Source of the DNA: Deltaproteobacteria bacterium
GTDB lineage: Bacteria; Myxococcota; UBA727; VGSZ01
DNA: 64,000 nt
Assembly: GCA_016177705.1 (NCBI GenBank)
Contig: JACOUT010000009.1
Location: 112,057-176,056 of the forward strand
Direction of reading: 5' to 3'
In this document: piece after piece, positions 54,607-62,388 of the stretch
How the letters are laid out: every line of letters begins with the position of its first letter
Position numbering within the stretch: the first letter of the stretch is position 1
Notes under the pieces: generated by a model
Databases searched by the model: none
What the model was told of the DNA's origin: nothing
The model's input: the letters and a program-made list of their open reading frames with translations, nothing else
Position numbers and translations under genes: made by a program

Positions 54607-56385
54607 ATGGTCCGCGTTTCCTGCTCCGTCCTGCCCTGCGCGCTCCTCATGGTCGTCGCGGGCGCAGTGCTGCCGGCCTGCGGCGCGCCGCCGCCGCCGC
54701 CGACCGCGGGTGACGACGCGCCCGAGGCCTTCGTCGGCGCCGGTCGCTTGGGCGAGGTGTTCGCGCAAGCAGGCGCCTGGCTGCACAGCCCGCTGCTCGA
54801 GGCCCCGCGCGGCGCCACGCGCGTGGCGGTGTGGCTCAGCGTGCCCGCCGAGCGCAGCGACGACGATCTCGTCATCGAGGCGCGTGGCACCCGCGAGGAC
54901 GGCACGCTGACGACGTGGCGTACGGTGCAGTGGCGCTGGCGTGAGGGCCGCCAGCGCGTGGGTCGCGCTGACCTCGGCGCCTTCGTCGCCGCCGAGCTCC
55001 GCCTCCCCGTCGCCGACGCGGACCTGATCGATGGGCTCGTGTACTCCGCGGTCACGCCCGAGCGCCTCGAGCCCGCCGGCCTTCGCGCCGTCAGCAGCGA
55101 GGTGACGCGCGCGATCACGCTGCCGGGCGTGCAGCCGCGCTCGGCGTGGGGCGCCCGCGCGTCGGCCGGTTGCTCCTCCAACACCACCAAGGAGTGGGTC
55201 TCGGTGCACCACTCTGTGAGCGCGCTGCAGGCGGACGGCAGCACCGACGATCACGCGGCGGCGATGCGCGGCATTCAGGCGTACCACATGGACGGCCGGG
55301 GCTACTGCGACATCGGCTACCACTGGGCCGTCACCGCGGACGGCACCGCCTGGGAGGCGCGCGAGGCGCAGTTCCTCGGCGCCCACACCGGCAATCACAA
55401 CACCAACAACGCCGGCATCGTGTTCGTCGGCTGCTTCCATCCTACGAGCGACTGCAACGGGCTCGGCGCCACCACGCCGCCAGCAGCGATGCTGGCTGGC
55501 GGCAGCGCGGCCATCGGCGCCATCGCCGCGCACTACGGCATCGCCATCGGCGACACCACCGTCATCGGCCACCGCGACAACCCCGATCAGAGCACCTCGT
55601 GCCCCGGCGACCACCTGCACGAGCTGCTGCCGGACCTGCGCGACATCGCGTCCGGCGGCTCCGTCACGCCGCCGCCGCCGCCGGCCACGGGCATGGTGCA
55701 GGGCGTGGTGTGGGATCTCTCCATCACCACGGACGCGTCGCTCTCCGGCGAGTTGAACGCGCGCCTGCCTGGCGCCACCGTGAGCGTGAGCGGCGGCCCG
55801 AGCACCACGGCGCGCCCCGACGACAGCTACTGGTCCCTCGACCTGCCCCCGGGCACCTATACGCTCACCGCCACGCTCGCGGGCTTCGCGCCGGCGTCGC
55901 GCGAGGTGCAGGTCACCGCCGGCGGCGAGCAGTGGGCCTCGATCGGCATCGCGCCGGAGGCCTCCGCCGCAGAGCTCACGCTGCGCGTCACCGATGACGC
56001 CACCAGCGCGCCCATTCAAAACGCCGTGCTCGAGGTGAGCGGCGTGGACCCGGTGCAGACGGGCGCCGACGGCACGGCGACGGTTGCGGTGGCGGCGGGG
56101 GAGCTCGCCATCACCGCGAGCGCCGAGGGCTACCTCGGCCAGACACTCACACGCACCGTGGCCGCGGGGGACGCGCTCACGATCGACATCGCGCTCCAGT
56201 CCGCGGGGCTGCCGCCCGACGACGACGCACAGGTGGAGCTCATCACCATCCTGCCGCCCGCGCGCGGCGGCTGCGGGTGCGCGGCGGATCCCGACGGCAC
56301 GGAGCCGCTCGCGTCTCTGCTGGCCTTGCTCATGGTGTTGCTGGTGCGGATCCCGTCGGGCCGCGTGCCCGGCGCGCCCTGGTAA
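54607..56385 (+). CDS. PGRP-type N-acetylmuramoyl-alanine amidase, lipoprotein with MYXO-CTERM-like tail
   Basis: 592 residues. Start 54607 follows GGGGGAA and gives a leader ending LPAC. Residues ~165-350 form an amidase_2/PGRP domain: 'PRSAWGARASAGCSS', zinc-ligand His in 'WVSVHHSVS', 'IGYHWAV', 'FLGAHTGNHNTNNAGI' and 'VIGHRDN...TSCPGD' with the last His and Cys. All expected ligands are visible. Residues ~360-560 carry two carboxypeptidase-regulatory-like sandwiches. The C-terminus GGCGCAADPDGTEPLASLLALLMVLLVRI resembles MYXO-CTERM but lacks the Arg cluster. N-terminal lipidation plus a C-terminal anchor is odd. Cuts peptide from glycan in cell walls. Confidence 0.88.
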   Translation: MVRVSCSVLPCALLMVVAGAVLPACGAPPPPPTAGDDAPEAFVGAGRLGEVFAQAGAWLHSPLLEAPRGATRVAVWLSVPAERSDDDLVIEARGTREDGTLTTWRTVQWRWREGRQRVGRADLGAFVAAELRLPVADADLIDGLVYSAVTPERLEPAGLRAVSSEVTRAITLPGVQPRSAWGARASAGCSSNTTKEWVSVHHSVSALQADGSTDDHAAAMRGIQAYHMDGRGYCDIGYHWAVTADGTAWEAREAQFLGAHTGNHNTNNAGIVFVGCFHPTSDCNGLGATTPPAAMLAGGSAAIGAIAAHYGIAIGDTTVIGHRDNPDQSTSCPGDHLHELLPDLRDIASGGSVTPPPPPATGMVQGVVWDLSITTDASLSGELNARLPGATVSVSGGPSTTARPDDSYWSLDLPPGTYTLTATLAGFAPASREVQVTAGGEQWASIGIAPEASAAELTLRVTDDATSAPIQNAVLEVSGVDPVQTGADGTATVAVAAGELAITASAEGYLGQTLTRTVAAGDALTIDIALQSAGLPPDDDAQVELITILPPARGGCGCAADPDGTEPLASLLALLMVLLVRIPSGRVPGAPW

Positions 56386-56481
56386 GGCGCGTGGCTCCTG
56401 CTCGACCGCCCGAGGTGGCTGCCGTCGCCGACGGGACAGCGAGCCGCCATCCGCTGTCCTCGCGGTGCGGGCGCGGCGACG

Positions 56482-57297
56482 TTACACCTCGACGGTCACG
56501 CGCATGAAGGTCGCCGGGATCGAGGTGCTCGCGTTGCCTGCTTTGTTCTGGCTCACCGCGAGGTCGACGAGCAGGCCGAGGAGCTCATTGGACTTGCCGT
56601 TCTTCTCTGCGGCGTCGAACGCGTTCATGGTCGGACCGTAGAACCTCCGGAACACGTCGATGAAGCCGGCCGGTCCCATCTCGCCTGACGAGAAGAGAAA
56701 GGTGTCCTTCACCATCTTCACGCGCTCGGCGGGCACCGCCGCCTGAGCGAAACGCTCGAGGATCTGGGCTTCCACGCCCCACAGCATCGGGCTGATGAAG
56801 CCCTCCGGCGGGGGCGGCGTGAACGCCGAGCAGATCTTCAAGAGCTGCGAGACGAACGACGTGGGATCGTTCGGGATCCAGTTCCCCATGACGACGCGGC
56901 CGCCCTTCTTTGTGACGCGCACCATCTGCCTGGCGACATCGAGCGGGCGCGGCGCGAACATCGCGCCAAAGATGGACAGCGTGAGGTCGAACGAGCCGTC
57001 CGCCACACCTTTGAGGTCGCAGGCGTCGCCCTCCTGGAACTTCAGCTGCGCGAGCCCGGCCTCGACGGCGCGCTTGTTGCCGGCCACCACCAGGTTGCGC
57101 GCGATGTCCACGCCGAGCACATCGGCGCCGAGCCGCGCGAGCGGGAGTGCGGTGGTGCCGTCTCCACAACCGACGTCGAGCACGCGCTGCCCGGCACTGA
57201 CGCCGAGCGAGCGCGCAAGCGCTTCGCCCGAGTCGCGCATGAAGGCCGCGACCGCCGTGAAGTCGCCCTTCTCCCAAAGTGCCTTATTCGGGTTCAT
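56482..57297 (-). CDS. Class I SAM-dependent methyltransferase (UbiE-like)
   Basis: 271 residues. Motif I 'VLDVGCGDGTTALPLARLG' (~45), motif II 'VLGVDIARNLV', 'FDLTLSIFGAMFAPRP' and 'GGRVVMGNW' are all present, so SAM is likely bound normally. The C-terminal half resembles small-molecule methyltransferases. Substrate unknown. Start 57297 is backed by GGGGAG before the ATG; the longer frame lacks conservation. Convergent with the amidase gene. Confidence 0.85.
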   Translation of the reverse strand: MNPNKALWEKGDFTAVAAFMRDSGEALARSLGVSAGQRVLDVGCGDGTTALPLARLGADVLGVDIARNLVVAGNKRAVEAGLAQLKFQEGDACDLKGVADGSFDLTLSIFGAMFAPRPLDVARQMVRVTKKGGRVVMGNWIPNDPTSFVSQLLKICSAFTPPPPEGFISPMLWGVEAQILERFAQAAVPAERVKMVKDTFLFSSGEMGPAGFIDVFRRFYGPTMNAFDAAEKNGKSNELLGLLVDLAVSQNKAGNASTSIPATFMRVTVEV

Positions 57298-57500
57298 GAG
57301 CTCCCCCTGATTGTGTGGATCACGCGCGGCGCCGGTGCGGCGTCGAGCTGCGCGACACGTACGCGCTCTCGGGAGTAGGCACAACGGCTGGCGCGCCTGG
57401 GCCAAGATCTGAAGCGTCCGCTGCCCGACCGGCGCACGCACGTGGTGCACACCGGCATGAAGCTACCCATCGCGAGCGGCCGGTCCATCCCGATCATCGC

Positions 57501-57851
57501 GTGAGCCGCGACTGCGCACGGGCTGAAGGTGAAGGTGAGGGAGAAGGTGAGGGAGAAGGGGAAAGCGACGCGGCGATCGTCGCGGCCTATTGCGGCAAGA
57601 TCGTCGACTGCGGCCTGGAAACCGATCTCGCCGGCTGCATGCAAGCTCTCGGCGAGGAGATCGCGTTCATGCGCGCCTCCGAATACGAACAGTGCCGGGC
57701 CGCCGCCGATCCGGTGCTCGCGAACGACGCCTGCCGCGTCAACGCGTCGTGCGACGAGATCGCGGGCAACGCCCCACAGACGACCTGCGCCGGCGAGCTG
57801 CAAGCAGCCGCGGCCGCCATCATCGCCTGCGAGGACGCCTTGAACGGCTAG
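57501..57851 (+). pseudogene. 5'-truncated Gly-Glu, Cys-rich lipoprotein remnant
   Basis: From the first in-frame GTG (57501) the product is 116 residues: DCARA, six Glu-Gly pairs and a Cys-rich domain ('YCGKIVDCGLETDLAGCMQ', 'CRAAADPVLANDACRVNASCDEIAG', 'CAGEL', 'CED'). This Cys pattern matches Myxococcota-type secreted proteins, but no signal peptide precedes it; the sequence upstream is 'SIPIIA-stop' in another frame. It looks like the mature end of a secreted lipoprotein whose leader was lost. A functional cytoplasmic form seems unlikely given the Cys richness. Confidence 0.55.
57525..57563 (+). repeat. Hexamer repeat encoding (Gly-Glu)n linker, locus 5
   Basis: GAAGGT/GAGGGA hexamers, six pairs, inside the leaderless Cys-rich remnant; the shortest tract of the window. 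Confidence 0.8.
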
Positions 57852-57886
57852 CGTTGCGTCGACGGTCTGCACTCTTCAACGGCCCG

Positions 57887-58828
57887 CTAGGGGCGTTCGG
57901 GCCGCGTCGTGATCGTCTGCAGGCGCGGCGCCAGCAGCTCCACGAATCGCCGCGCCTTCGCCGACGCGCGCTGCCCGCTCTGGAACAACGCCCACACGTG
58001 CTGCGGCACCGGCGTCGCGCCCGGCAGCACGTCGACGAGCTCGCCGCTGCGCAGGAGCGCATCCACGCGATAGCGCGGCATGATCAAGAGCCCGACGCCC
58101 GCGAGGCATGCGCGCAGTTGCGCCTCGCCGTCGTTGGCGACGAACGGCCCGCTGACCTCCACCGAGCGAACGCGCTTGCCGAAGACGAAGCGCCATTCGC
58201 TGACGCCGCTGCCGAGCGCGCCCGTTCGGTAGGCCAGACAACTGTGCGCCGCGAGGTCGGCCACCGCCCTCGGCGCCCCGCGCCGCGCCAGGTACGACGG
58301 CGCACCTACGACGACCTGCGGCATGGTCGCCAGCCTTCGCCCAACGAGCGTGCCGTCGATCGACGATGCCATGCGCACGTAGACGTCGAATTCACCCGCC
58401 GAGACATCGACGTACCGGTTGTCGGCGAGCAGGTCGATGGTGACCGACGGGTGCGCGAGCTGCATCTCCGCCGCAGCCTCGGCGACGATGGTGCGACCGA
58501 GCACCGACGGCGCCGTCACGCGCAGCAGGCCGCGAAGCTCGTCGTCACGACCGCGCGCGATTGCCCGCAGCGCGGCGCGTGCCTCGCCGACCGCGGCCGG
58601 CAGGGCGCTACAGCGCTCGAGCAACTCGGCGCCGGCCGGCGTCAGCCTGACGCTGCGGGTGGTGCGCTCGAGCAGGGTGGTGCCGGCCTCATGCTCGAGC
58701 CGAGCGAGGCGCGCGCTGAGCCGGCTCTTCGACAGGCCGGCGCGGCGCGCTGCCCTGGTGAACGAGCGCTCCTCCGCGATGACGCGGAACGCGTACAGGT
58801 CGCCGACCTCGTCGAGGGGAGTGCTCAC
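57887..58828 (-). CDS. LysR-family transcriptional regulator
   Basis: 313 residues. N-terminal winged helix 'YAFRVIAEERSFTRAARRAGLSKSRLSARLARLEHEAGTTLLERTTRSVRLTPAG' (in part) is the standard LysR DNA-binding region; the rest forms a periplasmic-binding-protein-like effector domain ('LVGRRLATMPQVVVGAPSYLARRG', in part). It is divergent from the small membrane protein gene, with an operator-like dyad 8 bases upstream of its start. The effector is unknown. Confidence 0.93.
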   Translation of the reverse strand: MSTPLDEVGDLYAFRVIAEERSFTRAARRAGLSKSRLSARLARLEHEAGTTLLERTTRSVRLTPAGAELLERCSALPAAVGEARAALRAIARGRDDELRGLLRVTAPSVLGRTIVAEAAAEMQLAHPSVTIDLLADNRYVDVSAGEFDVYVRMASSIDGTLVGRRLATMPQVVVGAPSYLARRGAPRAVADLAAHSCLAYRTGALGSGVSEWRFVFGKRVRSVEVSGPFVANDGEAQLRACLAGVGLLIMPRYRVDALLRSGELVDVLPGATPVPQHVWALFQSGQRASAKARRFVELLAPRLQTITTRPERP

Positions 58829-58835
58829 GGCGATT

Positions 58836-58851
58836 GTCCTGAAAACAGGAC
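58836..58851. promoter_or_regulatory. Perfect dyad between lysR and the small membrane gene
   Basis: GTCCTGAAAACAGGAC is a perfect 6-bp inverted repeat around AAAA, 8 bases upstream of the lysR start and 57 bases upstream of the divergent ORF. LysR regulators normally bind such a site and control both their own gene and the divergent one. Confidence 0.65.
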
Positions 58852-58907
58852 GATAGGTTCCCTGCCTGCGAACGGCAAGCGCGGGCGGCGGTGCCTACAA
58901 ATGGTGC

Positions 58908-59075
58908 ATGAAGTCGATCCTCCGCCGCCTGCTGTTCGCCGCGCTGGTCGCGCTCATGGCGTACGACCTGGTGCGGCTGCGGGATCAGGCGGCCGAGGCG
59001 GAGGTTGAGCAGGCGTGGCGCGAAGCCGAGGCAGAGGGCTTGGTGATCCAGGTGCGCCCCGCGGACCAGCCCTGA
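58908..59075 (+). CDS. 55-residue membrane protein divergent from lysR
   Basis: The peptide starts MKSILRRLLFAALVALMAYDL, one basic-flanked hydrophobic helix, then a charged Glu/Ala-rich tail (EVEQAWREAEAEG). Its ATG lies 80 bases from the divergent lysR gene. No family is recognised. A single helix with an acidic cytoplasmic or periplasmic tail could be a small regulator or a membrane-anchored peptide. Its assignment as a gene rests on the membrane-helix pattern, the spacing and the shared dyad; a chance ORF cannot be excluded. Confidence 0.45.
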   Translation: MKSILRRLLFAALVALMAYDLVRLRDQAAEAEVEQAWREAEAEGLVIQVRPADQP

Positions 59076-59148
59076 CCCCGGTGGCGCAGCCGTCTCAGGT
59101 GAGTCGCGCGCTTGCAGAGGCTGGTGCCAGCCCGCCAGGATCGACGCC

Positions 59149-59856
59149 ATGCGCATCGCTCCGTCGTCCGCCGTCGTGGTCCTCGTGCTCGCCACCGCCC
59201 GGCCTGCGCTCGCCTGCGGGGCCTGCTTCGACATGGGGCTGCAGGCGCGCTTCTGGGGGGCGCCTGCCATCGGCATCCTGGCGGGGCTGCTGTTCGCCGA
59301 GATCGTCGTCACCGCGCTGGTGTGGAAGCTCATGCGCTACACGCCGACGCTGCGCCGCCGCTGGGCGCTGCTGCTCGCGGTGGTGCTCGGCTTCGCAGCG
59401 GCCATGCTCGTCGGTGGCAGCGCGCTGGCCATGGGCATCGGCGCGCTGCTCGTGCTGCTGCCGACCTTCATCCGCTCGCTGTTGCGCGAGATGCGCGGCT
59501 CGGCGCGCGCCAGCGTGCTGCGCATCGCCGGCGTGCTGGTGGTCTGGGCGATCTGCTGCGCGCCGCTGCTCCCCTCGCAGCGGAGCACCGACTCGCTGGT
59601 GCGGTTGGCGTCGTCAGTCAGCGCGCGCACGACGCCGGATGACTGGGTCTACCGCGAGCTGCGTGCGCGCCCGGACACCGACGCGGTGCTCGAGGCGCGC
59701 CTGGACGAGGTCGGCGACAGCGACCGGGGTCGCCTGCTCACGGTGCATGCCCGCCTCGTCGATCCGGCCCACCACGCGGCGCTGTGCGCCCGTCTGTTGG
59801 CTTCCGCCGACGACGTGGCGCGCCGGATCTACCAGGAGCCCTGTGAAGCGCATTGA
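59149..59856 (+). CDS. Multi-pass membrane protein of unknown function
   Basis: 235 residues. A leader-like helix ends with ALACGACFDM, followed by three hydrophobic segments ('GAPAIGILAGLLFAEIVVTALVW', 'WALLLAVVLGFAAAMLV', 'GIGALLVLLPTFI', approximate) and another near 'VLVVWAICCAPLLP', then a soluble, charged C-terminal domain of ~90 residues. The CGAC motif after the first helix might be a metal or lipobox site. No family is recognised. It stands alone 73 bases after the small ORF. Confidence 0.6.
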   Translation: MRIAPSSAVVVLVLATARPALACGACFDMGLQARFWGAPAIGILAGLLFAEIVVTALVWKLMRYTPTLRRRWALLLAVVLGFAAAMLVGGSALAMGIGALLVLLPTFIRSLLREMRGSARASVLRIAGVLVVWAICCAPLLPSQRSTDSLVRLASSVSARTTPDDWVYRELRARPDTDAVLEARLDEVGDSDRGRLLTVHARLVDPAHHAALCARLLASADDVARRIYQEPCEAH

Positions 59857-59867
59857 CCGATGACCCA

Positions 59868-59884
59868 CCGGCCGCTGCGGCCGG
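59868..59884. terminator. GC hairpin between convergent genes
   Basis: CCGGCCGCTGCGGCCGG, 7-bp perfect arms with a 3-base loop, in the 46 bases between the membrane protein and the PNPOx-like gene. No T-run follows; a bidirectional terminator is the simplest reading. Confidence 0.5.
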
Positions 59885-59902
59885 CTGTGTCGAGCGCTGT
59901 GG

Positions 59903-60292
59903 TCAGCACCAGCCCGCGCGACCGAAGCCCTCGATATAGCGAGTGCGTTCGACGTCGATCACCCACGCGTGGAAGCCCGGCAGCGAGGGCGTGTTCGGGT
60001 GGCGCGCCTGGAACTCGGCGCGCGCGCTGTCGTCGACGAGGGCGCGGCCGACCAAGGTGGCCCGCCAGCTCTGGGGCGGGTCATCGGTGGCGGGATCGTG
60101 CACCAGCAGCGAGCAGCGTGCGTCGTCACGCAACGCCTTGGTGTGCACCGCGATGTCGGACAGCACCAAGATGGGCCGCCCCTGCGCGTCGAGCGCGTAG
60201 GGGACGAGCGTCGCGAAGGCGACGCCGTCGACCAGCGTGCCGAGGGCGCCGAAGCGCGCAGCGCGAAGCCAGGACTGCACCGTTTCTTTCAT
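59903..60292 (-). CDS. Pyridoxamine-5'-phosphate-oxidase-like flavin/heme-fold protein
   Basis: 129 residues. A split-barrel of the PNPOx type: 'ARFGALGTLVDGVAFATLVPYALD', 'PILVLSDIAVHTKALRDDARCSLLV' (in part) with the H-T-K-ALRDD signature shared with HugZ-like proteins, and 'GFHAWVIDVERTRYIEGFGRAGW', typical of heme- or FMN-binding relatives. No PLP-synthesis neighbours are seen, so a heme- or F420/FMN-related oxidoreductase is more probable. The next in-frame Met at 60304 is the alternative start. Confidence 0.8.
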   Translation of the reverse strand: MKETVQSWLRAARFGALGTLVDGVAFATLVPYALDAQGRPILVLSDIAVHTKALRDDARCSLLVHDPATDDPPQSWRATLVGRALVDDSARAEFQARHPNTPSLPGFHAWVIDVERTRYIEGFGRAGWC

Positions 60293-60342
60293 GGCTCGGA
60301 GCATATGAACAACCGCGTCGGTCAGCCGCTGTCCTGGTAGCC

Positions 60343-62247
60343 TCAAGCGAGCAGCGCGCGGTCGCGAGTGCCAAACCACCAGAGCTGGCCGCCGGTGAAG
60401 ACGAGCGTGAGCCCGCCGGCGAAGGCGGAGGCCAGCAGCGCGTGGTCGCGCCACAGCACCACCGGCACGGCGGAGCACAACGCCATGACCGCCGACAACC
60501 AGGTCCGACGGTCGAACGCCAGCACCAGCGTCAGTTGCGTCATCGCGAGCAAGATGTGCATGAAGGACAGCCCGACGTACTGCGGCAACTCCATCCAAGC
60601 GCACACGCCCATCGCGAGCGCGCCCACGATCGCGTGTGCGGCGGTGTCCCGCGACGAGAACCGATCGAAGTTGTTTGACCGATTGCGGCGGCTCCGGCGT
60701 ACCTGGGCCGCCACGACCGCCACGCCCGCAAAGAGGCCGACCACCGCCAACAGCGGCAGTTGCAGGTGCAGCGGCAGCAGCGTCGCCGCCAACCATCCGC
60801 TGACAATCCACAGGACGCCGATGCCCGCGATCACGATGCCGCGCTCCGTTCGACCGGCGCCGACGCGCTGCTCCTTCTCGAATTCCTTGAGGCGCTCGAT
60901 CTCGTTGACCTCGTGACGCCGGCGCTCGCGTAACGCGTCGATGGCGCCTCGGAGGTCCGGCTCTACCTGCCCGCTCACGTCTCGCAGGTGCCGCTCGACG
61001 TCTTCCATCGCGCCGCGCGCAATCGCGCGGCGCAGCATCGCCAGCGTCGCCTGCCGCAATCCTCCGTGCGCATCCGGCGAGGCCGGCCACACGTCGAGGG
61101 CCTGCTGAAAGCCGAAGCGCGCCTCGGTGAAGAGCCGCTCTGCCTCCGCGTCGTGCTCGCGGCCGGCGGCGAGCGACGTGAGACGTGCGCACCGCGCGGC
61201 TGCCTCGAGCGCCAGGCGGCGCGCGCCCTCGTGCTTCACGAACTCGCTGACCGCTTCGCGAAACTCGGAGACGCGCTGGAAACGCGCAGCGGGTTCGCGC
61301 GCCATCGAGCGCGCGAGGATGGCGCGCAATTCCGCCGGCACGGCGTCGTCGTAGGCGAACGGCTCACAGATCCAGGTCTCGTGGAAACGCAGGATCGGGT
61401 CCTTCCCTCGCCAGCGCACCTGGCCGGTGACCAACTGGTGGAGCACGGCGCCCAACAGAAAGATGTCGGTGCGTTCGTCGAGGCCGCCTTCGGGCAACAC
61501 CATCTCCGGCGCCAGGTAGCCCGGCGTGCCGGCAATGGAGCGCGCGCCCCGCGCCGGCGGCAGGCCTCGCTCCGCGGACAGTTGATCATCGAGGCTCATC
61601 GCCAGGCCCCAGTCGAGCACGTACACCTCACCGAAGCTCCCGACCATCACGTTGTCCGGCTTGAGGTCGCGGTGGAGGATGCTGCGCGAGTGCGCGAACT
61701 CCACGGCGCGGCACACGTCGTTCAGGATCGCGAGGTGGCGTTGCAGCGCTTCGCCGCTCTGGGGACCAGAGAACATCCGCGACCACGCGGTGCCCTGCAC
61801 GTGCTTCATGACCAGCAACACGTCGCCACCATCGTCGCGCCCCAGCTCGTACACCGGCACGATGTTCGGATGCTCCAGCATCCCCGTGACGCGCCCCTCG
61901 TAGAGGAGCTCGCGTGCTTCGCTCTGGCTGCCCTCGATCTTCTTGGCGACCACCTTGACCGCGACGTCCCGCAGCAGCGGCGTCTGACGGCCACGGCAGA
62001 TCATGCCCATGCCGCCCGACGTGAACGGGGCACCCACCGAGAGCAGGTTTCGTCCGACGCCCACGGTGGTCAGCACCGGCAAGGCATCGATGTCCGCGAG
62101 CGTGTTCGGCATCGCGAACGTGATGGTGCCGTCCGCGCGCGTACGCGCCGAGACCGTGTCGAAACCTGCATCGGAGAGGCGCTGCTTGAACGCTCCGATG
62201 TCCAGCACGACGAGGCGCTTCGACGGCTGGTCGGGCGGGTCTGCCAT
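60343..62247 (-). CDS. Ser/Thr protein kinase with multi-pass C-terminal membrane region
   Basis: 634 residues. N-terminal ~85 residues precede a kinase domain: nucleotide loop 'GAPFTSGGMGMI', VAVKVV Lys (~105), catalytic HRDLKPDN (~186), an altered 'LDWGLAM' instead of DFG, and GTPGYLAPE. The DWG form is common in bacterial PknB-like kinases. Residues ~330-450 look like a helical linker. The last ~150 residues carry five or six membrane helices, with a CHASE- or MASE-like pattern ('LPQYVGLSFMHILLAMTQLTLVLAF'). The sensor would thus be C-terminal and membrane embedded, the reverse of most bacterial kinases. Divergent from the NUDIX-MBL gene. Confidence 0.88.
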   Translation of the reverse strand: MADPPDQPSKRLVVLDIGAFKQRLSDAGFDTVSARTRADGTITFAMPNTLADIDALPVLTTVGVGRNLLSVGAPFTSGGMGMICRGRQTPLLRDVAVKVVAKKIEGSQSEARELLYEGRVTGMLEHPNIVPVYELGRDDGGDVLLVMKHVQGTAWSRMFSGPQSGEALQRHLAILNDVCRAVEFAHSRSILHRDLKPDNVMVGSFGEVYVLDWGLAMSLDDQLSAERGLPPARGARSIAGTPGYLAPEMVLPEGGLDERTDIFLLGAVLHQLVTGQVRWRGKDPILRFHETWICEPFAYDDAVPAELRAILARSMAREPAARFQRVSEFREAVSEFVKHEGARRLALEAAARCARLTSLAAGREHDAEAERLFTEARFGFQQALDVWPASPDAHGGLRQATLAMLRRAIARGAMEDVERHLRDVSGQVEPDLRGAIDALRERRRHEVNEIERLKEFEKEQRVGAGRTERGIVIAGIGVLWIVSGWLAATLLPLHLQLPLLAVVGLFAGVAVVAAQVRRSRRNRSNNFDRFSSRDTAAHAIVGALAMGVCAWMELPQYVGLSFMHILLAMTQLTLVLAFDRRTWLSAVMALCSAVPVVLWRDHALLASAFAGGLTLVFTGGQLWWFGTRDRALLA

Positions 62248-62388
62248 CAGTGGATCGCCGCGGCGGACGGGTGCGAGGACGGGTCCATGGTCGCTCCCCC
62301 GAGACTATGCGCACCTGCGTCGGCGTGCATGCCGACACGGCCTCGCGGCGCCCGCGCCCGCGGGGACAAGACGCTATGCTCCCCGCGC

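Noticed and set aside
57457..57504. Mini ORF starting MKLPIASGRSIPIIA
   Set aside because: The frame is open upstream only to 57379 and lacks an initiation site; treated as a fragment of another gene in the finding above.
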